Shown here piece by piece: positions 11,911 through 21,310 of a stretch of DNA of 64,000 bases. The DNA lies in contig CP154955.1 of NCBI GenBank assembly GCA_039621445.1, forward strand, positions 59,489,564-59,553,563, read 5' to 3'. The position numbers and the translations under genes are program-made. The stretch is from Euglena gracilis. Taxonomy: Eukaryota; Euglenida; Euglenophyceae; Euglenales. Under the pieces are notes generated by a model that saw nothing but the letters and a program-made list of their open reading frames with translations, had not been told where the DNA came from and ran no database searches. Each line of letters starts with the position of its first letter. The first letter of the stretch is position 1.

Positions 11911-13350
11911 GGGGGCAACGGCAGTACAGTTGGGGTTTTTTGGGGACCCCCCCCTCCCCCCCCCTGTACAGTTGGGATTTTTGGGACCCCCCCCCCCAGT
12001 GCCGAACGGTCCGAGACAGATGAAAATTTTGACACCAAAAATGGCCTTTTTGGACCAAAAAAAAGGCCCTAAAAAAAATTTCCGGCGCCTTCGGCGCCGG
12101 TTTTTGGCCAATTCTTGAGGGGGGGGTTGGCAGTACAGTTGGGACCCCAGGACCCTCCCCCCCCCTGTGTTGAGACAGTACAGCAAAAAGTGCCAAAAAA
12201 TGCAAAAAAAAACTGACCTCGGGACCCCCCTCCCCCCCCCTGCCAAAGCTCCAAGGGATTTGTCCCCCAAAAATGGTCCGAAATTTTACTTTCTTTCTTT
12301 TGAAGGGGGGGGGTCGTGGGGTGGGCCGTCCCTAAGTCGACCTTAGGGTGGTAGGGGGGGGGGAGGTCGTGGAGTGGGCCGACCCTAAGTCGACCCTATC
12401 GTCGGCCCACTGGGGTTTCTAGGGTCACCACCCACTCCACAGCCTGGGGGGGGGGTCGACCATGGCGACCTTTGGCGACCTTTGGCGACCGTGGGCCGAC
12501 CCTGGGGTTGGCCCACTACCCCCCCCCCAGGCCAGATCCAGGAGCCTTTTTTCCCCACAAATGGATGCCGTGCCCGGACCCCCCACCCCCGAACGGCGCA
12601 CCTTGCCCCATAGGGTGGGGGAGGGGGTCCAAAATGGCCAAAGTCCACTGCCTCATCTCCAAAAGCCTCTAGGCAACCCAGTTCTGGCCCATTTTTGACC
12701 ACTAAGGCCAAAAATATGTCGAGAGGGGGGTCCGAGGGTGGCCACGCGTCCTTTCGGTGATTTTTGGGTCCAAAAGTGGTCATTTTTGGCCATTTTTGGG
12801 CCGAAAAAAATTGTGATTTTTTTCGCGGGGGATGCTGGGCACATGGCTACACCAAGCTTCTTTGCGCCCTCTCTTTGTTACAGGTGGGTGGGGAGGGGGA
12901 GAGGATGGTGGCTCTGTGCGGATTTCCGGAGGTGGTCGCTGTGGAGGTCGGCCCGACCATGGTCGGGCCGACCATGGTCAGCCCGACCTGTGGAGGTAGT
13001 CGACCGACCTGTGGAGGTCGGGCCGACCAGGTCGGGCCGACCACCATTTTTTTGCACTCCCCCCCCCCTTTTTTGCATTTTTAAGCCCCCCCCCCCTGGT
13101 CGGTGGGTGGTCGGTGGGTGGTCGGTGGGCATAAAAATGGTCTGTGGCGGCCCCAAATCACCCGGAAATGCACTTATGGCCAGTTCTCCCCCCCCAGGAC
13201 CATGTCCTGGGGGGGTCCTGGGGGGGGTCCTGGGGGGGTCCTTCAGAGGGTGCTGGGGGGGTCCTGGGGGGTTGCTGTGTGGTGTCCTTGGTGGGTCCCG
13301 CATTTTTTGGCAGAAATTTTGCAGCACAAGTTCAGGTTATTCTTATAAGA
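11911..13350. other. Repetitive GGTCGGCC / C-run region
   Basis: No gene is supported. CAGTACAGTTGGG repeats occur at 11927-12180 with a CCGGCGCCTTCGGCGCCGG hairpin at 12083-12101. GGTCGACC- and GGTCGGGCCGACC-type palindromic repeats occur at 12300-12530 and 12930-13045. A GGTGGGTGGTC tandem lies at 13095-13130 and a GGGGGGTCCTGG tandem at 13200-13270. Confidence 0.5.
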
Positions 13351-13447
13351 AAAAGCGGGGTCCGATCACGATTCCCGGTGGAGAAACGGGGGGCGCCGTA
13401 GGCGCCCCCCGTTTCTCCACCGGGAATCGTGATCGGACCCCGCTTTT
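13351..13447. repeat. 97-bp near-perfect palindrome
   Basis: The arms read AAAAGCGGGGTCCGATCACG... on the left and the exact inverse on the right, around a GGGCGCCGTAGGCGCCC centre. It lies three bases outside the left end of element copy B. The corresponding flank of copy A (2335-2425) carries only one diverged arm. Confidence 0.9.
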
Positions 13448-13450
13448 GTC

Positions 13451-14879
13451 TTAAAACCGTTAACCAAGTTCACGGGCTTCCTCGCAGTAGGCAAGCGCTT
13501 CCTAACGAGATGCCTAGGGGGTCAAAAATCTCGTTTTTGGCGTTCACGGGTGAACTTTGGCCGTTCACGGGTGCCGTAGTGCGCACCCGTGAACGGAATT
13601 TCCGTCCACGGCTGCCGTGCGTGCACCCGTGAACCGACCACGGTTGCGCAAGGTGTTACCCGTGATCGGAATTTGAATTTTTTGGGGTTTTTAACATTTG
13701 TGTTTCTGTCTGTCTGCTGCTTTTCCCCACAGTCCGATGAAGCGTTTTGCCAACATGATGGAAGCACAGATGCCCCGCCCCCCCAACGTAGATGAATTTC
13801 TGGCTGTTTTACGTGGTGCCAGCTCCCTAGGAGCTGCTGCAGTGGATGCCCTTTTAGGCAGTCTCCCCACCGGTGGTCAAAATTGTGACTTGGGCCCCAA
13901 GAACCATGCCGCAGTAAAGTGTTTTTTGGAGTATATGGATGTTTGCAACCGGCATGGCATTGTTTTTGGCTCTTTGGACGAAGTTTTGGTGGGATGGGCC
14001 AGATGGTGCGTTGATGCTCGTGAACTTTTCAAGACGCAGCAGGAAGCCGATGCCTGGGTCCAGACAAGGCAGGAGAAGGCAGGAAAAGATGGGCGCCTTC
14101 GCTCCATGCCAGTGTCCAGTTTTCGGACCTATGTAAATGCTGTAAGCAACATTTACAAGGCATTGGCTCCCGTTTATGCCATCATTGTACCATCGTCTGT
14201 GTCCCAGTTCCCGCAGTTCAATGCGTTAATGAAGCCACTCGTCACGCACGAAAGGGCCAAAAAGGCAATGGAGGCCAAGGGTGCGTTGACAAACACAGTT
14301 TTGCAGGCGGACGAGTTGCTCACAGTTTTGAAGGCTGCCGAAGGGAACACACCATTTTGGGTCCAAAGGAGGAATGTACTTTTGTTGGGGTACACCACCG
14401 GATACCGAGGGGAGGTTCTTCGTCACCGTTATCCAAATTCTGTCTGCTGTCCCTTCCGTTTTCCCACCCGCACCCCCGTCCTCTACTCCGTTGTGCCCAC
14501 GGTGTGGTGTGCGTGCTTTTAGTGACACGGATGTGGGTGCAGCCAAAAGTGTTCGTTGTTCCGTACGGTGCGAGCATGTGCCTCGCACCGAAATTTAGTT
14601 TGTCGCGTGTCAGTTCCCTATGCCACCTCTTGCATTCCTGCCCCCACCCCTCAAGTTCACCAGGTTCGCCATTTGTTTCAAATCCTCTTCCCTACTGCAT
14701 AAATATTTTCCCTTTTTTAAAGGCAAAATTCCGTCCACGGCTGCCGTGCGTGCACCCGTGAACCGACCACGGGTGCGCATATGTGAAAACGGGGTCCGTT
14801 CACGGGTGCCGTAGTGCGCACCCGTGAACGCACCCCGTTTCCTCACGTGGGGAAGCCCGTGAACGGTTAACGGTTTTAA
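13451..14879 (+). mobile_element. TTAA-bounded TIR element with tyrosine-recombinase/PHD gene (copy B)
   Basis: The left end is TTAAAACCGTTAACC followed by GTTCACGGGCTTCC. The right end is GGAAGCCCGTGAAC followed by GGTTAACGGTTTTAA. This gives about 30 bp of terminal inverted repeat, with TTAA as the outermost four bases at each side. Subterminal hairpins CGTTCACGGGTGCCGTAGTG / CACCCGTGAACG occur near both ends (13560-13595 and 14797-14831), and CCGTCCACGGCTGCCGTG units lie at 13601 and 14733. The gene inside is the best preserved of the three copies. Confidence 0.75.
13733..14598 (+). pseudogene. Tyrosine-recombinase-like gene with PHD-like zinc finger (best copy)
   Basis: A typical 3' splice site (CTGCTTTTCCCCACAG) precedes position 13733, so an upstream exon is likely. 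The open frame from ATG 13737 gives about 225 residues of all-helical core-binding domain: a SLDEVLVGWARWCVDARELF helix, then SFRTYVNAVSNIYKAL, then PQFNALMKPLVTHERAKKAM. The catalytic domain follows: ALTNTVLQADELLTVLKAA, then RRNVLLLGYTTGYRGEVL, where the Arg is box I. A possible GT donor follows RGE. Further on, another frame (14487-14598) starts a PHD-like finger (CPRC ... CSVRC) but breaks where copy A keeps HHFVC and WICEGC. HxxR and Tyr boxes are missing. It resembles Crypton-type recombinases more than phage integrases, but this is inference. Confidence 0.62.
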
Positions 14880-15244
14880 AGTGGGTACCGCCCCCCGGTG
14901 GGTCCTGGGGGGGTCCTAGGGGGGAAACTGGCCATGACTCTCACGAGAGGCAGAAAACCACCCCATCCGAAGTTTTCTTTCAGGGGGGGGGGGTTTAAAA
15001 GTCGGCAGTCGACTCAGTAGCACAGAGTGGGTAGTTCGCGGTAGTTCGCCGACTAGTCGGCCAACTGGCCCCCCCCCCCCCCCCCACTAGGCCAACCGAC
15101 CAATTGGCGTCGTCGGTCGGCCAACCAATTGGCCAGTCAGCCGACTAGTCGGCCGACTAGCCAGCCCCCCCTTCCAGCCTGCCACAAAATAGTTGAAGGG
15201 TCAATCGACCAGCTGAAGGGTCGGTGACTGATGCGTGAAAAAGT
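14880..15244. other. Non-coding, GGTCGGCCGACTAGTCGGCC repeats
   Basis: No gene. Short self-complementary CGGCCGACTAGTCGGCC units fill 15015-15160 around a C16 run. Confidence 0.45.
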
Positions 15245-15406
15245 GGTGCCTGCAGGGGACCCAGCGAACCCAAAGAGGCGCCCAACTAGGGTTAATACAC
15301 ATTGGGGGACCCTCGCTCGGCGCCTTCGGCGCCTCGCTTGGGTCCCCCAATGTTTTTAACCCTAGTTGGGCGCCTCTTTGGGTTCGCTGGGTCCCCTGCA
15401 GACACC
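15245..15406. repeat. 162-bp near-perfect palindrome
   Basis: The left arm GGTGCCTGCAGGGGACCCAG... is matched base for base, with few differences, by the right arm ending GGGTCCCCTGCAGACACC. The centre is GGCGCCTTCGGCGCC. The transcript would fold into a hairpin with a stem of roughly 75 bp. No flanking direct repeat was found. Confidence 0.9.
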
Positions 15407-17225
15407 AATTTAACGACGTTGAGGGGATGGGGTGGGACAGTTAGGGATGGAAACTTGACCCTAACCCTACTCCTTTAAATAACGTCATCAACTTTTCAAG
15501 TTCTGAATTGCAGCGGCCTTCGGCCGCTGCGCGGCCTTCGGCCTTCGGCCAGGCGGCCTTCGGGGCGGATGGCGGTAGACTGGGGGGGGGGGTAGTCGGT
15601 CGACTAATGGTCGGTAGCTCGTTGGCGAGACGGGTTGGGGGGGTGTTGGGTAGTTGGCTGACTGGTTGGTCAGAATTGCAGCAGCCTTCGGCTGTTGCGG
15701 TGGCCCTTGGCCGCTGCGCGGCCTTCGACCAGGAGGCCTTCGTGGCGCATGGCAGTAGACTGGGGGGTGGGGGGGGAGTCGGCCGACTAATGGTCGGTAG
15801 CTAGTTGGCGAGACGGGGTCGGTAGGGTATTTGGTAGTCTGACTACCCACTCTAATGTACTAACGGGTCAGTACCGCCGACATTTCAGTCCCCCTGAAGA
15901 AAATCCCATGCAAACAGGTCGGTGGCTGGTCGGTGGTCATAAACATCGTCTGTGGCGGGCCCAAATCACCCGGAAATGGTCCGGATGGGTCCAAATAAGT
16001 GTCTTACACCAACATAAACACCCCCAGATGGAAATCTTTGGACGGTGGGGGGTCGGTGGACCCTTGATGGGGGCCCGGAGGGGTAAAAAACAATGATGAA
16101 ACAGGGATTACATGAAAATCCTTCAGAAATGCAAGCATTCTGCATCACGAGAGGCAGGAAACTCCTCCCTCCACCCCCATCCGAACGTCAAATAACAAAA
16201 TCCCTTCTGAGTTGGCAACATACTCGGGGATAAGTTGTTTTTGTGGCTCACTTTTTTCATAGGCGGGGGGGGGGCTCCGCCCCCCCCGCACCCCCCCCCT
16301 CAAATGACAAAATCCCCTCTATGTTGGCAACGTACTTGAAGGGCTAAATCCTTTTTGTACAAAATTTTGCAATTATATTGAAAATCCGATGGGGAGAGGT
16401 GTTCTTTTGCCAAAAGTGGCCCAAAATGGGCAATTCCCCCCCACGTTTTTGCATATTCACCCCCGATTGGGGGTTCTGGAGCCATTTAAGTGGGTTTTGA
16501 CTGGTTTTGGGGTGAGTTGGACAAAAAAAAAGTCAGGGGGGGCCTAAATTTCCAGAAGGGGGGGGTAGTGCAAAAAAATGGGGGCCGGGCCGACCAGGTC
16601 GGCCCGACCTCCACAGGTCGATAAGGTCGGGCCGACCATTGGTCGGGCCGACCTCCTGGTCGGGCCGACCAGGTTGGCCCGACCTCCACAGCGACCACCT
16701 CCGGAAATCCGCTCGGGGCCGAGGATGGTGATCCCCCTCAACCCCCTCAACCCCCCGCTGTGTCATGCCTCGTATGGTGAAGTGTACCGGGGTACCTTAC
16801 CCCCCCTAGTTAGGCACCCCCCCGGAAAATCTGCTTGGGGGGTGCCTAACTAGGGGAGGGGTCATGTGGTAATGTCAATGCAAGCACGAGGACGCTTGCC
16901 CATCCTTGAACCAGCAGCCAAGGTGACAGCATCTCATGCGCAGAATGAACACTTGCCAAAGCTGCTTCATTTTTCCAAAGAACCCCCCCACAGAGGCCAA
17001 GCGAGGGGGGGAGGAAATATCACCAGGTGGCTGCTTTTTCCTACACCTGCAAAGTCCATTTTTTTCCTCATTATTTCTTCTCATTTTCGTTTGGTTAGGG
17101 GTCTTGCTGAGATTTTCTCAATTTAGACGGGTCATCTGAGAAAAACGGGGTTGGAAAAAAATCGGCACCTGAAAAATGCACCAAGCCGATTGTGCCGTGA
17201 GATTTGCTATGACCCACTGTGAAAA
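15407..17225. other. Repetitive non-coding region upstream of psbW
   Basis: No gene is supported. Two inexact copies of a GCAGCGGCCTTCGGCCGCTG-bearing block occur at 15510-15640 and 15672-15830. GGTCGGGCCGACC palindromic repeats lie at 16585-16690 and resemble 12930-13045 in inverse orientation. An inverted pair GTACCTTACCCCCCCTAGTTAGGC / GCCTAACTAGGGG lies at about 16791-16862. Confidence 0.45.
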
Positions 17226-17374
17226 AGAGGGGTTTCTTATGTGTTTAGCGTCCAACGCCCAGGGGTTTCTTATATTTGGGGGTTTCTGATATTTGGGTGT
17301 CGGCGGAAAATTGGCCAAAGGGTTTCTTATATTTGGGGGTTTCTTGTAGCGAGGGGTTTCTTATATTTGGGGGG
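17226..17374. repeat. Tandem GGGGTTTCTTATATTTG repeats
   Basis: Six to seven short direct repeats of GGGGTTTCTTATATTTG with spacers, ending in a G10 run about 150 bp upstream of the psbW TATA box. Confidence 0.75.
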
Positions 17375-17521
17375 GGGGGGTTGAGAATTTAACTAAGAGA
17401 TGAAGTCAAAGGAAAGAATCATGGTAAGGCAAGTAGAACACTTCACCCAGACCGTGCCCTGGGGTTAGGGAAACGTCTCTTTGGCCCTCCAATGGCTGAA
17501 ATATTTCCTTAGGAGTAGCCA

Positions 17522-17527
17522 TATAAA
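17522..17527 (+). promoter_or_regulatory. Putative TATA box of psbW
   Basis: TATAAA lies 69 bp upstream of the psbW ATG, and no other ATG lies between them. A start of transcription about 30 bp downstream would leave a 5' leader of roughly 45 nt. This supports the ATG at 17596 as the true start. Confidence 0.5.
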
Positions 17528-17595
17528 CGCGTATTCAATTTGTTGATTGTCACCCCGCATTCCCTCATTTCGTTTCCCACCAGAAGAAAGGCAAA

Positions 17596-18063
17596 ATGTA
17601 CGCTACTTATGAGGCGGAGCGCCGCCAGAAGCGCACCCAGTACATCCGTGCTGGTCTCGCTTTGTGGGCTGCCATTGGGGCTGCATTGTGTGTGATGAGG
17701 GTCGCCTCTCCCGCCACCACCAACCTGAAGGTGCAGACGCGCCCAATCGTCCAGCCAGCTATTACTCAGGTGCAATTACACTTCCATGCAGGTTACCAAA
17801 TTATACCTTTTCTTCAGATTCGGAACGTCGGTGCAGCTGTCACAAGCGCTGCAACTGCCGCCGCTGTTCAGGCTCCCGCTGCCATGGCCCTGGTGGATGA
17901 GCGATTGAACGGTGAGGGCACCGGCTTGCCCCTCGGCATCAACGACCCCATCCTCTTCTGGGTTATGTTGACCGTGTTCACCACCATCTGGGCTCTGTGG
18001 GCCACCTCCGTCAAAGAGATCAGCAACAACGACGACCCCGACTCCGGTGTCGGCCTGGACTAA
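17596..18063 (+). CDS. psbW: Photosystem II reaction centre W protein (PsbW), nuclear-encoded precursor
   Basis: The C-terminal 57 residues, starting LVDERLNGEGTGLPLGINDP, have the PsbW pattern. A short acidic lumenal start is followed by one membrane helix (PILFWVMLTVFTTIWALWATS) and an acidic tail ending GVGLD. PsbW is a single-span thylakoid protein that stabilises photosystem II supercomplexes. The frame is open throughout, but 17770-17817 is best read as a 48-nt intron, leaving a 139-residue precursor. The presequence of about 82 residues has a charged start, a hydrophobic stretch (GLALWAAIGAALCVM), a hydroxylated/basic part, and an alanine-rich hydrophobic stretch just before the mature end. 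Two hydrophobic stretches exceed the usual green-algal plan of one, so ER routing is possible. The ATG was chosen as the first after the TATA box. Confidence 0.9.
   Translation: MYATYEAERRQKRTQYIRAGLALWAAIGAALCVMRVASPATTNLKVQTRPIVQPAITQVQLHFHAGYQIIPFLQIRNVGAAVTSAATAAAVQAPAAMALVDERLNGEGTGLPLGINDPILFWVMLTVFTTIWALWATSVKEISNNDDPDSGVGLD
17770..17817 (+). other. 48-nt spliceosomal intron within psbW
   Basis: The stretch begins GTGCAATTAC and ends TATACCTTTTCTTCAG, a good polypyrimidine tract and acceptor. It is distinctly A+T-richer than the flanking GC-rich exons. Its length is a multiple of three with no stop, so retention would insert 16 residues (VQLHFHAGYQIIPFLQ). Those residues do not resemble the alanine/threonine-rich presequence around them. 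Confidence 0.75.
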
Positions 18064-19911
18064 GCGTATAAGACTTTTTTGCAGGACTGCCCAGGTTGTT
18101 CAGGAGGATCAGCCCCTGAACTCGAGTGGGGAGCTGCTGGTTCAGTAAATTTTCATTTCATCTGCCTGTTTCATGTTTCCCTGAGTGAAAATGTCATCTG
18201 CCTGTTTCATGTTTCCGTGAGTGAAAATATTCCACAAAAAACCTCAAACTTCCTCGAAACCTCTCTTCGGGATCTCCGAATTGTGTGTTACCAGAGTGCC
18301 AGCAGTGCCCCAGCAGTCACGCATGACACTTGGGTCCTGTTGTACTGACAGCCCGAGATAACCAAACCCCTCGGTCCTGTTCCGTTCTTTTCTCCTTGGC
18401 TGTTGTGTGCAAATGCCGGAGAATTTTCCACGGTCCAACCCTGCACTGGGTAGACCAGGGTTGTGGGGTGGGTGGTACCCTCACCCCCCCGATTTTGGAA
18501 GGGGGTATGAAATTTTGGCTTACTGGTTGAGAAATGGAAATCAAAATACTGTCCGGAAGCTTTGGTTCTGCGAACCCAAAAAAAAGCCTGATGCAGAAAC
18601 GCAAGGCCTTTTTGGGCCTAAAGTGACTGGAAAGAAGCCGTTTTTTCTGAGGTAGTCACTGGCTTTTTTTAAAACCGGGGGTCGGCAAAAAAAACAAGTG
18701 AGCGCGAGAAATTGCCGTCTGAATGGTGACAGGTAAATTACGCCGAAATGACACCCCGAGCAGGGATATTTTTAAGTTTGGACCCCTGGGGGAGTGAGGA
18801 GGGGGTAGGGTGGGTGGGTCCGCCGGAGCCCCCCCTGGAGGGGGGTGGGATGTACTTTTCGGCGCCGAAAAAATTCTATTTTTTTAAGCACTTTTCGCGG
18901 TTTTTCGGCCATTTTTTGTGGGTCCCCCGGGACCCCCTCCCCCCCCGGGGGCCCCCCCCAAGGGTGGTGGGTGGGTGGGGGGACCCCCCGTCTTAAAAAA
19001 ACCCCTGACCCCGGGGTGCCATTTTTGGGGGGCAATCGCATCTCAAAAGTTTCGAGATTTTTCGACGTCCCGAATGGCCAAAGACCCCGCTTTGGGGCCA
19101 TTTTCACACGCACTTTTCTGGCAAAATTTACCATTAATTGGAGGCCGGATGACCAACAAATTTTTGCTACACCTTTTGAAGTTTGGTTGGGGCAGCGGTC
19201 CAACAAAATAAGAGTTTTTCCCGGTCAACCAAAATCTTAACCCTCCAACCTCCAACCTCCCGTCACATCCCGCCCGAACACGGGGGTGTGCAGAACTGAA
19301 ATGGCACAGAGTTTCGCAGATGCTTCATATTGACATTCAAACCGCAACCAAAAACATTAAAGGCCACAAAGAAAAATATATTCCCCTGCATGCGAAAAGC
19401 GCCCTTCTGAGGTTCTTGAAAAGCCGGGAAATTTGAAACCGGAGGGAAGGTTTGTTATTTCTGGAATCCAGGTAAGGGATAAGGCAGAAGGGGGGTGGCC
19501 TTTCGCTCACCGGTTGCCCTCTGACCAAGACCCCCGTGGGACGTGTACCCGCGCAGTCCCCATTGCCCTCGACTACAGACGAACCTTTTCCTCGCCCGTC
19601 TGCGCAGTTCCCGCCTGTCCGTTCTGTTGCAAAAACATGGTATAACCCCCCTGGAGAAGTTTTGGGGGGGGGAGGGAAGTGCGGTTCGGGAAAGGTACAA
19701 AGTGAGGAGGCTACCAGATCTCAAAATTCACCCCAGCCCCATTTTGACCATGCCCTGATTCAAAGCCAAACCATGCGCTAAATGCAAAACCAAAGGCCCT
19801 CTAGACCCTTTTATTTGGAATGCCTTTTATTCCAAATCCAGCCTTTTATTTGGAATGTCCCGCCTCACAATGGCCTGATGACAAACCAACCCTAACCCTG
19901 ACGACAACCCT
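18064..19911. other. psbW 3' region and non-coding repeats
   Basis: A 34-bp unit (CATCTGCCTGTTTCATGTTTCC core) is tandemly duplicated at 18158-18229 and may lie in the psbW 3' UTR. Around 18780-19040 there are C/G runs with a TTTTCGGCGCCGAAAA hairpin at about 18857. At 19436-19470 a GAATCCAG/GTAAGGGA sequence looks like a donor site, but no recognisable protein precedes it. No further gene is supported. Confidence 0.4.
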
Positions 19912-19971
19912 CTCCGGTGAAGAATGATCCAGGAGGAAGGGACAGCGAAGGCGGAGCACAAGACAACAGTG

Positions 19972-20031
19972 AGGTCCTGCTCTTCTTTCCGGCTGTTGTT
20001 TGTGTTTTTGGTGTTGGTTGTGGTGTTTCTT
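19972..20031. repeat. DIRS copy 2 inverted terminal repeat (3' side of element)
   Basis: GTGAGGTCCTGCTCTTCTTT... through GGTGTTTCTT is the inverse of 29277-29347 with few differences. Confidence 0.85.
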
Positions 20032-20192
20032 ACTGCGATGAGATGTCGGAGTCGGCGGACTCGGAGACGGTGTCGGACTTCTCGGTGGCTCGCGGCGGCG
20101 GGTTGCTGGCCTGTCTGTGGGTGAACTGAAACTTCTTGGGGGGGGGCTTACCGACTTTTTTGTTCTTTTCCGGGTCGGGGGGGGGGGCGGGC

Positions 20193-20285
20193 TCACTGTT
20201 ATCTTGTGCTCCGCCTTCGTTGTCCCTTCCTCCTGGATCATTCTTCACCGGAGTTCGAGACAGCTCCGGCTCCGCACAAAACCCC
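20193..20285. repeat. DIRS copy 2 internal complementary region
   Basis: The first half (CTTGTGCTCCGCCTTCGTTG...) is the inverse of the outer left end 19912-19971. The second half (CAGCTCCGGCTCCGCACAAA...) is the inverse of the outer right end 29348-29382. In DIRS elements this region templates the joining of ends in the circular intermediate. Confidence 0.82.
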
Positions 20286-20289
20286 AGTA

Positions 20290-21310
20290 AGTTTGCACCA
20301 TTTTTTGGTCAGCAACCCCCGCCTTTTTACCCGCTTCCAACAGCAAATAATGGGAAGAAAAGGCCTGCACATTTTCCATTTTCCATTCTGGCACACGTCC
20401 TCAGAGGACAAACCTGCCAGTTTATACATGTACACTCCTGCCTCCCTGGTGGAATGGGGGGCCCACTGGGGGGGGGTACCCCATGTTTATCCAACAATCG
20501 TTTTGTCAAACTCCCAATGATTTTGGCAGACAGAGGGGAAAAAGGTGGTTTTAGACTTAACAACAGAGGTCCCCCTGGGGGGCACAGTGTGATGTCAAAC
20601 TGACATATTTTTTTTTCATGTTGAACCAGGGGCAAATATTGGGACATGAAGGAATTTGGGGAATTTCCTCCCACTGAGTCTGTATCCAACCCTTTCTTTG
20701 GACAAGAACAAAAACCTTGCCATCAACCTGGGACACTGTCCTGAAGGTTCTTCTCAAGTCCACTGAACGATGTAAACAGATGAGTCTGAAACTTAAAATG
20801 ACTTGGTCTCTCAGACCACTGAGGCCCTCTGGGGGTGCTGCTGCCAATTTCTGAAGTAATGACTCAGGATTCCAAAATGAAGAATACCTGGGGGTGGATA
20901 TGTTCCATTTCCTTTTGTGGGGGGCTGACAGGGGTAAAAACCTTAACATGTGAAACCCCGGAAGCTGTACCACTATAAGCACTGTAAGCATCCCTGGCTT
21001 GAGCCACACTGAAGGTGAAAAATTTAATGATGCCAGAAGCGACCAATTCTGGGCTCATGGTGTCGAGGTCCATCTGGGACATGGCCAAAACTCCCCACAG
21101 GAGTCTGAAGGCAGAATCATATCTTGCCAAGGACAGATTTTGACTTAAGAATTTGTCAACCACTGAGGGGGGGATCTGTTGCTTCTGTAACAACTGCCTT
21201 GCAATAAAATGCAGGCTAGGTGCCATCTTGGCTTTTTCATGGGCTGCCCGTGACAATTCTCGAACATGTGGTGGCAAGACAGAATTCTCAGGGCTGGTGT
21301 GTGTGGAATG
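20290..21310 (-). pseudogene. DIRS copy 2 tyrosine recombinase, frameshifted
   Basis: Minus-strand frames read a helical N-terminal part (KQQIPPSVVDKFLSQNLSL), an Arg box region (FRLICLHRSVDLRRTF), then in other frames FSPLSAKIIGSLTKRLL, and then HSTREAGVYMYKLAGLSSED with the box II His and Arg intact. The same landmarks occur in order in copy 1 (27100-28110). At least two frameshifts, one at a C/G run near 20470, separate them. The tyrosine that follows GWKN..A..HY in copy 1 is not recovered. Confidence 0.75.

Noticed and set aside
17226-17374. Upstream regulatory repeat of psbW
   Set aside because: The direct repeats are near the promoter, but they resemble other simple repeats in the window and nothing ties them to regulation.
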